Of a stretch of DNA of 64,000 nucleotides, positions 39,295 through 49,385 are shown one piece after another. Below the pieces are notes generated by a model, which was not told the origin of the DNA, ran no database searches, and saw only the letters and a list, made by a program, of their open reading frames with translations. Source of the DNA: an uncultured Porphyromonadaceae bacterium (GTDB taxonomy: Bacteria > Bacteroidota > Bacteroidia > Bacteroidales > Muribaculaceae); NCBI GenBank assembly GCA_947177685.1, contig CAMWVE010000007.1, positions 30,454 to 94,453 on the forward strand, in the 5' to 3' direction. Position 1 is the first letter of the stretch; each line of letters begins with the position of its first letter. A program made the position numbers and the translations under genes.

Positions 39295-40455
39295 CTACTT
39301 AATTGCTATTTTCTTCACGAAGTTGCCCTGACGAATAATGTAGATGCCGGGGGCAAGATTTTCAAGGGTGTTACCTATCCTATAACCATTCAGGTTGTAG
39401 ACCTCTATCGGGAAATTGTAATCTATTTCCGAGGTGATTTCGTCACTTATCACCTGCTCTACATCTGCCGATTCATTGAGGATGTCAATTTCCAGTACGG
39501 GACCATTGGCATAGAGCGATTCCACAATGATTTTGCAACTGTTTGATGCACCATCGACAGCGGCTGCCGTTGACCTCACTTCAGAAAGATCTGCGTGGAG
39601 CGTCACCTTACCGTTGACATCGACAGTAGCTATCCGGGGATTCGTAGAGCGCCAGAACAGCTGCGGCAAAGTCACATTCTGAGGCAGCAGGGTGGCTTTC
39701 AGTTGGAAGGTGTCACCAATTTTTCCATCAAACTTTATTTCACCTTCATATTTCATTTCGGTTGGCTCAATCATCACATAACTGCTGAATCGATTCCAGC
39801 AAGAAGTGGCGTTTTTATAAGCTTCCACAGTATTCTGTCCCTGAAGGTAGAGTTTGTCATTGAAGTCGTCGAATGTGTTGTCCGGGGCTACGGGAGGCGT
39901 CTGGGCTGTAATGTAAACTGAGGAAGCCCTACAGCGATCAAATGCAGATTGACCTATGGTCTTGACGTTGGGTCCTATGATAATTGTATCAAGATAAAAA
40001 CCTTCTGAGAATGCAAATTCACCAATTGTCTCAACTGATGGGGGTATAACCACTTCCTTTATGTTGCATCTATGGAACGCATTCTCTTTGATTGTCTTAA
40101 TACCGCTGCCTAATTTCAGAGATTTAAGGGCGAAGCAACTTTCGAAATACGAAGCAGGAATTTCCTCGATAAGGTTTCCGACAATGACTTCTTGAATTCG
40201 GTATTTATTACAGGGGATAGAGCTTAAGAATCTTCCTAAATAAATGGAGGTTATACGATCTTCGTAAAATGCCTCATACCCTATATCCAGTTTACCCAGA
40301 CCATCTTCAAATATCAAATTTCTCAGTAGTGAGCAACCTGAGAAAGCATATTTTCCAATCGATGTTACGGAGCCGGAGACAGTCACCGTATTAAGTCTAT
40401 TGCAACCGTAGAAGGCATAGTCAGGGATTGCTGTCACGGTTTCAGGTATGACCAA
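39295..40455 (-). pseudogene. BspA-like leucine-rich-repeat protein, C-terminal part after a frameshift
   Basis: A 386-residue frame continuing the leucine-rich repeats of the gene upstream (39295-42470 taken together). It begins mid-repeat ('VIPETVTAIPDYAFYGCNRL'), has no signal peptide, and includes an Ig-like segment (about 235-310). It ends in 'VYNLNGYRIGNTLENLAPGIYIIRQ' plus a basic tail, resembling a type IX secretion C-terminal sorting domain. The expected continuation EIEDLVIPE is in this frame, whereas the upstream frame runs into a stop, so one base appears lost near 40475. It is probably not translated on its own. Confidence 0.85.
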
Positions 40456-42470
40456 ATCCTCGATTTCTTTTCGGCTACATAAAGATTATGCGTATAAGTT
40501 AATGGATTGGAGGTTACGCTTTCGAAATCTATTCGACACAGTGATTCAATAGAAGCAAATTCAGACTTATCTAATTTATAACAGTTGAAGAACGCATTAT
40601 CCCGGATTGAAGTGACAGAGTTGGGTATATTCACGGACTCTAATGAGCTACAATTGCGGAACGCGGAGTTACCCAAGGTCTTAACTGTTCCCGGTATTTT
40701 TATTGTTGCCAATTTTGTGCAACCAAAGAATGATGAATTGCCAACAATATCCAACCCATCGTTGAGGTTTACAGATTGCAATTCGGTGCAGCCGTAGAAA
40801 GCCCTTTCGCAAAGTGTTGTCACTGCTTTGGGGATGGTTATCGATTTCAGACCGGTGCAATTCTCAAATGCACTTGAACCAATACTACTGATAAAGGAAC
40901 TCTGACTGAAATTCACCTCCTTAAGATTCATGCAGTCTTTAAATGCATAAGGACCGATGGCTGTTACATCATAACGCACCGGATTGGCTCCATCAGAACG
41001 GACTGTGAAACTCTCCGGAATGTTTACTGTTGTCATTGACGAATAATCTCCGTTCACCAGAATTGCAGAAGGACTATCAGGATTACTGATAAGAGTGTAA
41101 TTTAGTGTATCGTTCTTATAGTCTTTCACCGGATAACCGCCTGCTTCACGATTTTTGAAAAGTTTCCACCACTCTGTAGGCAAATATGCAGCGATTGCAT
41201 TAGCGGGCACATTGAAGATTGCAGTGTCATATATTTCGGGCTCAAACATACTATAATGTATATTAACAGGCTTGTCCCAATTTACATTAACTTTAGTTAG
41301 CCCGCTACAATTCTCGAAAACACTACCACCGAGTGAGGTGACGGAGCCGGGTATGGTCACCGATTTAAGTGCCGTACAGTATTCAAAAGCATTTGAGTCG
41401 ATTGTAGTGACGGAGCCGGGTATGATCACCGATTCAAGTCCGGTGCAACATGAGAAAGAATATCTGTCAATTGTGGTCACAGAGTTGGGAATGGTCACTG
41501 ATTTAAGCGAGGAACATTTACTAAAAGCCCCTATACCGATTGAAGTGACAGAGCCGGGTATGGTCACCGATTTTAGATTGGTGAAACCTTCGAAAGAATA
41601 ATTGCCAATCGTGGTCACGGTTTCAGGTATGACTACTTCTGTAATCTCTTTTCCGTCTATATAGAGAGAATGAGCATTTCTTAAAGGATTGGAATAGGAA
41701 CCTACGAAACGTATTTTCAACAGAGATTCTAAAGAAGAGAACTCCGCTCGTTTCAGTCCGGTACACATGAAGAAAGCAGCATCGCCTATATAGGTTACAG
41801 AGTTAGGGATTGATATTGATGTCAGTCCGGTGCATCCACAGAAAGCATACGCGCCGATTGAGGTCACGGAGTTGGAGATAAATACCCATGATAGTCCTGC
41901 GCCACCGTATATCGCATAGTTTCCAATTGAAGTCACGGTGTTGGGTATGTAAAGTCCCCTGATCTCTTTTCCGCCTAAATATAGTTTTTGAGAATAATAT
42001 AATGGATTTGAGCAAAAGTTTTTGAATTCTATTTGACACAGAGATTCAACAGAAGCAAATTCCGCACGGGTAAGTCCGGTACAGTCGTAAAACGCATAGT
42101 TGTCGATTAAAGTGACTGAGTTAGGGATAGACACAGATTTTAATGACGAGCAACGACAGAAAGCAGATTCACATATTGTGGTAACTGAATTGGGGATAGC
42201 CACCGATGTAAGGTTTGAACAATCGCAAAATGCTCTGACGCCGATTTCTGTCACACTATATGCAATATTTCCATCCATGGCTAATGATGGAATTATCAGA
42301 GTTCCGCTAACTTCATTGACACTACTGCTATATTTTATTTCACAGGTCTTGGCATTTTCATCAAGCACGGTATATGTTAGAGTTTGCCCTTTATAAGTAT
42401 ATTTGAATTCGTGGGCAAACGATGGGAACGCCATCAGCACTCCAAACAAAAATAATAGCAGCTTTTTCAT
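40434..42470 (-). pseudogene. BspA-like leucine-rich-repeat surface protein, N-terminal part before a frameshift
   Basis: 678 residues with a signal peptide (about 1-19, 'MKKLLLFLFGVLMAFPSFA') and about 20 LRR_5/BspA repeats of the kind 'LTSVAIPNSVTTICESAF', in several subfamilies, some with an insertion 'SNPL...LYIDGKEI'. The last residues ('AEKKSRIWSYLKP') break the repeat pattern exactly where a one-base shift would restore 'EIEDLVIPETVT'. The intact protein would be about 1050 residues. BspA-like proteins are cell-surface, often host- or matrix-binding. Confidence 0.88.
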
Positions 42471-42551
42471 TGTTTATAGTGTCTTGTTGAGAATTTCTTG
42501 ATAGTGTTTCACTTCTTCAGTGAGAAGGGGTTCTACAGCGATAAACAGTTG

Positions 42552-42559
42552 CAAAGATA
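42552..42559 (-). promoter_or_regulatory. -7 box for the leucine-rich-repeat gene
   Basis: TATCTTTG on the minus strand, 81 bp upstream of the start codon at 42470. TTTG-like elements lie at spacings of 14 and 26 bases rather than the ideal 19-21. Confidence 0.4.
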
Positions 42560-42674
42560 ATATATTTTTGTAGCAAAATCAATAGCAAACCGAAATAATT
42601 CGTTAAGGATGTAAAGCATTTGACCATATCTGCTATAATATAGTCAGTTTAAAGCCGGGGAGGAGATTATGCCA

Positions 42675-42743
42675 GACAGGGCGGACTTGTCCGACAAAAC
42701 TGGCGGATCAGACAGGTCAGACCTGTCAGACCTGTCGGACTTT
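42675..42743. repeat. Nine-base-period GAC-type intergenic repeat array (copy 1)
   Basis: About seven units with a strict 9-bp period, most of the form GACNNGTCN (for example GACTTGTCC, GACAGGTCA, GACCTGTCA). The 8-base part is a near-palindrome, so the array can fold. It lies between the GH31 stop codon (42756) and the leucine-rich-repeat gene. A four-unit relative is at 50550-50585. Confidence 0.85.
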
Positions 42744-42755
42744 AGTGATTCAGGG

Positions 42756-45167
42756 TTATTTGGTTATCGCGATGGTGGTGGCTGTTGCGGGATTGTAGTT
42801 GAATGTGAGTGAAGCGGTGCGGGTTTTGGCATCAAACTTCACTGAGGTTTTCTTGCCGTTTACAGTGACTTTTGCGGGCTTCTGAACGCCATAGATCTTG
42901 AGGGTGATGTGGCGCGGAGCAGCGTTGAACGAGGGGTTGGAGGAGCTCAACGTAATGGTGTCGGCATCGGCTGAGGAAACGGTCTGAATTGATATCAGAT
43001 TGTACTGTGAGGCGTCAGAGAAATCCACGGGTGTGGTCAGATTATCCTCGTAGATGACACTCTGAACCTCGGTGCCGGCGTTGCGGGCAGGATAATAGTT
43101 GAGGGTGTAATCGGTGATGCGGTAGTCGCCGGTGTTCTCCATGGCGTAGTCAGCGGTGGGAATCACTGCACCGGCACGCACGAACATCGGGAGGATTTCG
43201 AGCGGTGCAGGATAGTCGGCTACCTCGCCGGAATAAACCTCTGAAGGGTTATTGAGGTCAATCCACTCACCTTCGGGAAAGAGGATGTCGCGGCTGACGG
43301 CACCCTGCTGCATCACAGGAGCAACCATCACGTTGGCACCCCAGAGATACTGGTCGGTCAGGTTGTCAAGCCGGCTGTCGGGCTGTTGCGAATAGAAGTT
43401 GAGGGGGCGTACGAGCGGCGTTCCTACGGCAGCATTTTCGTATGCCAGCGCATAGTTGTAGGGGAGCCAGCGGTAGCGCTCCTTGATGAGACCTTTCAGG
43501 ATAGGTTCATATTCGGGATAGTGATACGGCTCAGCTTTTACGGTTGAGTGGGTGCGGAGAATGGGCGAGAATGTGCCGAGTTGGAGCCAGCGGACATAGA
43601 GCTCGGGGTCGACGGGATTGTCAGGATCTACGGCGAAACCGCCAACGTCGTGGCTCATGTAGCCCAGACCGCTCAGACCTGAGTTGAGCATGATCTTGAC
43701 CTGTGGCTGCATGCCTCCCCATGAGCGTGAAACATCAGTGGACCAAGGGAATACGCTGTAGCGCTGCAAGCCTATGGTGCCCCCGCGCATCATGGTCATC
43801 AGGCGGCGGTCCGGATAGGTGGTGTCAAACAGGTCGGAGATGATTTTGCTCCATTCGTTGCCATAGTAGTTATGATATTCGCGCGCGGTCTCGCCGTTGG
43901 CATGTATCATGGTTTCAGGATGCACCTCCGGTTCGCCGAGGTCGCCCCACCAGCCTGTCACACCTTCATCGGTGAGCTGACGGTAGCGGTCAGAGAGCCA
44001 GCGGCGTGTGTCAGGATTGGAGACGTCGAACATGCCTCCTTCGCCAACCCAGATGGTGACATCGTGGGTGTTGCCCAGTGAGTCACGCCCGAACATGCCG
44101 AGGGGCGAAAGTTCCTCGTAGTTCTTCAATCCCCTGCCGTTTTTGAGAACGTATGGCTGCGAGATGGTGACGAGGTTCACCCCCTTCTTTTTCAGGTCGG
44201 CAAGCATTGCCTTGTGATCCTGCCACTGCGAAGGTTCCCACTCCAGAGCGCCCATATCCTGCTCCTTGCCATACCAGTAAAGGTCCAGAACTATACCGTC
44301 GACGGGGTAGCCTTCGCGCTTGAGGGTGTCGATGACACCTTCGGTTTCATCCTGCGTGCGGTAGCCGTATTTGGATGTTATGTAGCCCAGTGACCACAGA
44401 GGGGCGATTTTCTGACGACCGGTGAGTTCGGTGAGCGAAGCTGTCAGCCCTTTGAGCGACTTGTCGGCAGAATCGGAGCGCACGAAATAGTAGCTGATGG
44501 GCGACTTTACGTTTTCAGATATGTAAGTCACGGGATTACCGAGAATCAGCTGTGCAGCCGCATAGTCGTCGAACACCACGGCATATCCGGCGTTGGTCAG
44601 GAACATGGGCATGGTTATGTTCATCTGGCTGATTCGCGGGTCAGCGTCAGTGTAGCCGTAGTTCTGGCGGTTGTAGACCGTGAGCGTATCGCCGAGCAGG
44701 TTGAACGAATGACCGCGTTCGCCGGCGCCGTAAACGGCAGTTACTTTGTCAGCCATGGCGAGGCGAAGCACCATTTTGCCATCCTCCATGACCGGAGCGC
44801 TGAAGTCGTTGATGCTCAGCTGCGGGTCAGAGATGGTCACGCGACCTGAGAGTTTGTCGATGGTGGCTGTCAGGGGATTAGTGTCAGCTGCCACGGCAAG
44901 GGTGATGTTCCAGCGGCTCTGCGTAATCTCGCACTCAGGGGCACCCTGAGGGTGGATGAGCAGCTTTGACGCGGGTACGGCTTCACCTTTGGGCAGATAA
45001 GTGACCCGCAGAACATTGTTGTTGAGGGCTTCAACCACACACTCCATGTCGCCGACTCCGGCTGAGATGCCGTTGACTTTATGAAATACAGGTTTTTTGA
45101 CAGGGTTTGACGCGGTGGCTATCAGGGTTGCCAGACCTATCAGGCAAAAAAGAACTATGCGACGCAT
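42756..45167 (-). CDS. Glycoside hydrolase family 31 (alpha-glucosidase/alpha-xylosidase-like)
   Basis: An exported glycosidase of 803 residues. I use the ATG at 45165-45167 (signal peptide MRRIVLFCLIGLATLIATAS); the frame is open ten codons further upstream. An N-terminal beta-sandwich is followed by a (beta/alpha)8 barrel. The nucleophile is D409 in 'GWWGDLGEPE', the probable acid/base is D478 in 'WSTDVSRSW', and 'HDVGGF' contributes to the active site. A C-terminal beta domain follows. The specificity (glucoside or xyloside) cannot be fixed. It stands alone, after a hairpin that separates it from gpsA. Confidence 0.92.
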   Translation of the reverse strand: MRRIVLFCLIGLATLIATASNPVKKPVFHKVNGISAGVGDMECVVEALNNNVLRVTYLPKGEAVPASKLLIHPQGAPECEITQSRWNITLAVAADTNPLTATIDKLSGRVTISDPQLSINDFSAPVMEDGKMVLRLAMADKVTAVYGAGERGHSFNLLGDTLTVYNRQNYGYTDADPRISQMNITMPMFLTNAGYAVVFDDYAAAQLILGNPVTYISENVKSPISYYFVRSDSADKSLKGLTASLTELTGRQKIAPLWSLGYITSKYGYRTQDETEGVIDTLKREGYPVDGIVLDLYWYGKEQDMGALEWEPSQWQDHKAMLADLKKKGVNLVTISQPYVLKNGRGLKNYEELSPLGMFGRDSLGNTHDVTIWVGEGGMFDVSNPDTRRWLSDRYRQLTDEGVTGWWGDLGEPEVHPETMIHANGETAREYHNYYGNEWSKIISDLFDTTYPDRRLMTMMRGGTIGLQRYSVFPWSTDVSRSWGGMQPQVKIMLNSGLSGLGYMSHDVGGFAVDPDNPVDPELYVRWLQLGTFSPILRTHSTVKAEPYHYPEYEPILKGLIKERYRWLPYNYALAYENAAVGTPLVRPLNFYSQQPDSRLDNLTDQYLWGANVMVAPVMQQGAVSRDILFPEGEWIDLNNPSEVYSGEVADYPAPLEILPMFVRAGAVIPTADYAMENTGDYRITDYTLNYYPARNAGTEVQSVIYEDNLTTPVDFSDASQYNLISIQTVSSADADTITLSSSNPSFNAAPRHITLKIYGVQKPAKVTVNGKKTSVKFDAKTRTASLTFNYNPATATTIAITK

Positions 45168-45227
45168 AACGATAACTGAAAAATGTAAGTAGTTCATGGA
45201 TAAAAAGTTGACCGATGTGTCATAATG

Positions 45228-45269
45228 AGTGAGGATGAGCCAAAATCAGCATTTTGACTCACCCTCACT
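45228..45269 (-). terminator. Large hairpin between gpsA and the GH31 gene
   Basis: A near-perfect inverted repeat: AGTGAGG/CCTCACT, TGAG/CTCA and CAAAAT/ATTTTG stems with single mismatches around a 4-base loop. It follows the gpsA stop codon by 9 bp. No T-run is present, so it may end transcription weakly or stabilise the 3' end. Confidence 0.55.
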
Positions 45270-45277
45270 AATCTGAA

Positions 45278-46273
45278 TCACACAAAGTGCTGCGCCATGC
45301 GATTGATGGCATAATCGGCGCGTACTCTGCGGTAGAGTATGTCATAGACAGCGTTGAGGATGGGCATCTCCACATCGTAGCGCTGGTTGATTTCATGGAT
45401 ACATTTGGTGCCGTAGTAGCCTTCGGCAGTCTGCTCCATCTCCATTTTCGCAGCTTTGACGGAGTAGCCTTTGCCAATCATGCTGCCGAAATTGTGGTTG
45501 CGCGAAAAGCGTGAATAGGATGTGACGAGCAGGTCGCCGAGATAGACTGAGTCGGTGATGCAACGCGGACGTGGATTGGCAGTGTCGATGAACCGCTCCA
45601 TTTCGCGGATGGCGTTTGACACGAGCATTGCCACGAAGTTGTCGCCCTTTTTCATGCCGTGGATGATGCCGGCGGCGATGGCGTAGATATTCTTCAGCAC
45701 ACCGGCATATTCAATGCCGTCAACGTCGCTTGAGGTTATGGCGCGGGTGCTTTTGGTGCTGAGGAATTTGGTGAACTCAGCCGCACGGCTGACGTCGTCG
45801 CAGCCTACGGTGAGATAGGACGGACGGTCGAGCGCCACCTCCTCGGCATGACAGGGACCGCTGATTACAAGGAAGTTATCACGCTTCACGTTGTAGCGCT
45901 CCATCATGTAGTCCGAGATGAGCATGTTGTCATCAGGCACTATGCCTTTGACGGCATTGACAATGAATTTGTCAGAAATGTCGACTTTCAGCTTGTTCAG
46001 ATGGTCTTTGAAATAAGGCGAGGGCATGACAAGCAGCAGAGTGTCGCAGTCGCTGCACACCTGATTGATGTCGCTCGAGAAGTTGATACGTTCGATGTCG
46101 AAGGTGACATCGGTCAGATAAGCGGGATTGTGGCGGAGGTGTTTGAATTCCTCGATACGGTCGTCACGGCGCATGTACCATGTGATTTCCTCGCAGTTGT
46201 GCATCAGGAGCTTGGCGAGGGCGGTAGCCCACGAGCCGCCACCCATGACCGCTATTTTACCGGGGAAACTCAT
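45278..46273 (-). CDS. gpsA: NAD(P)H-dependent glycerol-3-phosphate dehydrogenase
   Basis: Reduces dihydroxyacetone phosphate to sn-glycerol 3-phosphate for phospholipid synthesis. The 331-residue protein has the Rossmann motif GGGSWATA at 11-18, '[12 protein letters not shown]', 'VNAVKGI', '[10 protein letters not shown]', and '[16 protein letters not shown]' with the catalytic lysine. It overlaps the end of lysS by four bases (ATGA, 46270-46273), the lysS-gpsA pair common in Bacteroidales. Confidence 0.96.
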   Translation of the reverse strand: MSFPGKIAVMGGGSWATALAKLLMHNCEEITWYMRRDDRIEEFKHLRHNPAYLTDVTFDIERINFSSDINQVCSDCDTLLLVMPSPYFKDHLNKLKVDISDKFIVNAVKGIVPDDNMLISDYMMERYNVKRDNFLVISGPCHAEEVALDRPSYLTVGCDDVSRAAEFTKFLSTKSTRAITSSDVDGIEYAGVLKNIYAIAAGIIHGMKKGDNFVAMLVSNAIREMERFIDTANPRPRCITDSVYLGDLLVTSYSRFSRNHNFGSMIGKGYSVKAAKMEMEQTAEGYYGTKCIHEINQRYDVEMPILNAVYDILYRRVRADYAINRMAQHFV

Positions 46274-48015
46274 GACAGCGACGATTTTGCGTTTTCAATC
46301 CACTCGCCAACGGTTTCAACCGTGGGGTTGGCGAGTCCGAGTTTATGCTTTTTGTTGAGTCCGCAAAGCTCCTGATGGAGTTTTCCGGGTGCAGCCGCCT
46401 GCGCGAGCGCCTCCACGGTGAGTATGCCGGCTTTCTGCATGGGAGCTACCCACTCGGCAGGAACACCGATGGCGGTGTAAGCCTCCTCCTTGTCGCGTTT
46501 CTGCACTTTTTCGGGACGCATCTGCGGGAAGAAGAGCACCTCCTGAATGGTGGTCTGACCTGTCATCATCATAACCAGTCGGTCCATGCCTATGCCCATG
46601 CCTGATGTGGGGGGCATGCCGTACTCCAGTGCGCGGATGAAGTCCTTGTCGATGATCATAGCCTCGTCATCGCCTTTCTCGCTGAGTTTCATCTGCTCCA
46701 CGAAGCGACCGTACTGGTCGACGGGGTCATTAAGTTCAGAGTAGGCGTTGGCAAGCTCCTTGCCGTTGACCATAAGCTCGAAACGCTCGGTCAGTTCAGG
46801 ATTGTTGCGGTGACGTTTTGTCAGGGGCGACATCTCAATGGGATAGTCGGTGATGAAGGTGGGCTGGATGTAGTTACCCTCGCATTTCTCGCCGAAGATC
46901 TCATCGATGAGTTTGCCTTTGCCCATGGTTTCATCAATCTCGATGTCAAGCTGACGGCAGACGTCGCGCAGCTGCTGCTCATCCATGCCGGTGATGTCTA
47001 TGCCGGTGTGTTCCTTGATGGCGTCGATCATTGTCACGCGGCGGAAGGGAGCCTTGAAACTGATTATGTTGTCGCCCACCTTTACGTCGGTGCTGCCGTT
47101 GACCTCCATGCAGATTTTCTCCAGCATCCGCTCAGTGAACTGCATCATCCAGTTGTAGTCCTTGTAAGCCACATAGATTTCCATGCAGGTGAACTCAGGA
47201 TTGTGGGTGCGGTCCATACCTTCGTTGCGGAAGTTGCGCGAGAACTCGTAGACACCCTCGAAACCGCCCACAATGAGGCGTTTGAGATAGAGCTCGTTGG
47301 CTATGCGGAGATATAGGGGAATGTCAAGCGCGTTGTGATGGGTGATGAAGGGGCGCGCCGAGGCTCCGCCGGGAATCGACTGGAGCACGGGGGTCTCCAC
47401 TTCCATGTAACCGTGGCTGTTGAAGAAGTCACGCATGGTGTTGTAGATTTTGGTGCGCTTGACAAAAATATCCTTAACGCCGTCATTGACGATAAGGTCG
47501 ACGTAGCGGCGGCGGTAGCGGAGTTCGGGGTCGTCGAAGGCATCGTAGGTCACGCCATCCTTAACCTTTACGATGGGGAGCGGACGCAACGACTTGCACA
47601 ACACCGTAAGTTCCTGAGCATGAACGGAAATTTCGCCGGTCTGGGTGCGGAACACATAGCCTTTCACCCCTACGATGTCGCCGATGTCGAGCAGTTTCTT
47701 GAACACCACGTTGTAGAGGTCCTTGTTCTCGCCGGGGCATATTTCATCGCGGTTTACATAAACCTGAATACGACCGTGTGAGTCCTGAATCTCCATGAAT
47801 GATGCCTTGCCCATGATGCGGCGGCTCATGATGCGTCCGGCAATGGTGACCTCCCGTTTTTCGGGTGCGTCATCCTTGAAGTTCTCACATATTTCATCGG
47901 CATAGCCGGTAACGACGTACTCGGCTGCGGGATAGGGTTCTATACCCATGGCACGCAACTGCTCCATTGAGCCGCGGCGCACTATTTCCTGTTCACTTAG
48001 TTCCAGTGGATTCAT
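46270..48015 (-). CDS. lysS: Lysyl-tRNA synthetase, class II
   Basis: Charges tRNA-Lys. 581 residues: an N-terminal OB-fold anticodon-binding domain (about 55-150), then the class II catalytic core with motif 2 ('[15 protein letters not shown]') and motif 3 ('[15 protein letters not shown]'). A C-terminal extension of about 75 residues after 'FPQMRPEK' is typical of Bacteroidetes LysS. Promoter-like TATCTTTG lies upstream at 48069-48076. Confidence 0.97.
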   Translation of the reverse strand: MNPLELSEQEIVRRGSMEQLRAMGIEPYPAAEYVVTGYADEICENFKDDAPEKREVTIAGRIMSRRIMGKASFMEIQDSHGRIQVYVNRDEICPGENKDLYNVVFKKLLDIGDIVGVKGYVFRTQTGEISVHAQELTVLCKSLRPLPIVKVKDGVTYDAFDDPELRYRRRYVDLIVNDGVKDIFVKRTKIYNTMRDFFNSHGYMEVETPVLQSIPGGASARPFITHHNALDIPLYLRIANELYLKRLIVGGFEGVYEFSRNFRNEGMDRTHNPEFTCMEIYVAYKDYNWMMQFTERMLEKICMEVNGSTDVKVGDNIISFKAPFRRVTMIDAIKEHTGIDITGMDEQQLRDVCRQLDIEIDETMGKGKLIDEIFGEKCEGNYIQPTFITDYPIEMSPLTKRHRNNPELTERFELMVNGKELANAYSELNDPVDQYGRFVEQMKLSEKGDDEAMIIDKDFIRALEYGMPPTSGMGIGMDRLVMMMTGQTTIQEVLFFPQMRPEKVQKRDKEEAYTAIGVPAEWVAPMQKAGILTVEALAQAAAPGKLHQELCGLNKKHKLGLANPTVETVGEWIENAKSSLS

Positions 48016-48068
48016 ATAATGTAAGTCTTTTTTCTACAATTAAGCTGTCAACAACGACAGATTTTCCG

Positions 48069-48076
48069 CAAAGATA
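48069..48076 (-). promoter_or_regulatory. -7 box for lysS-gpsA
   Basis: TATCTTTG on the minus strand, 53 bp upstream of the lysS start. TTG occurs at a slightly long spacing of 23 bases. Confidence 0.45.
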
Positions 48077-48128
48077 CAAATAATAATCCATAATTTTAAC
48101 AATTACGCTTTAAAACTGCGCGTTGTGG

Positions 48129-49385
48129 TCAGAAAAATGTGGTGACAAGCAGGTAACTGAGGGTCGACAGCAGCGCGAGGAAGAAGCCTATGGCGCTCTC
48201 GAACGGTATCAGCGTCATGCGTTGCCTGATGCTGAGATCGGCAGCTCCGCCGGTGGCATGAAAGAATGAGCCGTGAGGCAGATGGTCAACCACGGTTGCC
48301 CCGGCATTGACCATGGCTGCGCCCCAAACGGGCGTGACGCCTGACGTGAGGATGGCAGGAGCGAACGATGAGGATGCCACGGCAGCTCCGGCGGTGGTCG
48401 ATGCGGTTGCTGCCGACATGAGTATGCCTGCCAGCGGCGCGAGCAATATCTCGCTGATATGCAGGCTGTCAAGTCCATGAAGTATCAGCGCCGACAGTTC
48501 CGATGACTTGATCACGCCGGCAATGGTGCCGGTAGCCACCAACAGCACTGCCACGGGGGTCATCTTGCCCAATCCGGAGGCGAGTGAGGTGAGGGTGAGC
48601 TTGCAACGGCGCATGGCTATCAGTCCGGCAAGACCGCCTGCGGGGAGTGCCACCAAGGGGTCCACGGTGATCCCTGTCAGCGGACGTAATGCCAGCAAAA
48701 CCACGGCTACAACCGGACCGGTGATGGCGGCAAGGAATCCGGGAAGGTCTTTCCTGACGACTGGGTCTACCTCGGCTGCCACCTGCTCTTTACGGCGGAT
48801 AAACCGGCTGACTACATAGACGGTGAAAAGCAGTCCGAGCACAGCCGCGCCGAGGTTACATATCATCACGGAGTAGAGGTCGGCGCCGAAATTCTCGGCA
48901 GCTATGATGGTGTTTGGGTTGGGCGAGATGATGTTGCCGCACTTGCCGCCGCCGATCATCATGACGAGCATGACGGGCATGGGAACGCCGATGCGACGCG
49001 ACAAAACAAGGGCTATCGGCGCCACGGTTATCACTGCCACGTCGATGAACACGCCGGTGGCTGTGAGCAGCATGGTGGCAAGCGCTATGGAGAGGTGGAC
49101 GTGGCGTGTGCCAAGGCGGTTGACAATGGTGTAGGAGATGGTTTCGGCAGCTCCGGTCTCTATCAGCATGCCTGACAGCACTCCGGCAGCGAGGATGCGC
49201 ACCACGGCAGGGGTCACGTCGTTTACGCCGGCTGTCATCATACCCACGGTGCCGGCAATTCCGGCGCCACCTATCAGTCCGCCGACAAGCGCGCCTGCCA
49301 TCAGACTGTAGACGGGCGAAATTTTTCTGAATATCATTATTATGGCGAGGGCGAGTCCTGCCAATGCTCCTATTGCGCTAAGCAT
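48129..49385 (-). CDS. GntP-family permease, probable glycerate transporter
   Basis: An inner-membrane carboxylate:proton symporter with 418 residues and about 12 helices. 'GGGKCGNIISPNPNTIIAAENFG' and 'AGATVVDHLPHGSFFHATGG' are GntP-type signatures. It shares its first base with the last base of the glycerate kinase gene (49385), so the pair is an operon; substrate assignment to D-glycerate rests on that linkage. GntP homologues also carry gluconate, so some doubt remains. Confidence 0.88.
   Translation of the reverse strand: MLSAIGALAGLALAIIMIFRKISPVYSLMAGALVGGLIGGAGIAGTVGMMTAGVNDVTPAVVRILAAGVLSGMLIETGAAETISYTIVNRLGTRHVHLSIALATMLLTATGVFIDVAVITVAPIALVLSRRIGVPMPVMLVMMIGGGKCGNIISPNPNTIIAAENFGADLYSVMICNLGAAVLGLLFTVYVVSRFIRRKEQVAAEVDPVVRKDLPGFLAAITGPVVAVVLLALRPLTGITVDPLVALPAGGLAGLIAMRRCKLTLTSLASGLGKMTPVAVLLVATGTIAGVIKSSELSALILHGLDSLHISEILLAPLAGILMSAATASTTAGAAVASSSFAPAILTSGVTPVWGAAMVNAGATVVDHLPHGSFFHATGGAADLSIRQRMTLIPFESAIGFFLALLSTLSYLLVTTFF

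Noticed and set aside
40460..40490. Programmed -1 ribosomal frameshift in the leucine-rich-repeat gene
   Set aside because: The tract GAAAAGAAATC does not form a canonical X XXY YYZ slippery heptamer, and I see no obvious stimulatory structure; an indel is simpler.
42675..42743. CRISPR array from the GAC-type repeats
   Set aside because: A 9-bp period without spacers is a simple tandem array.
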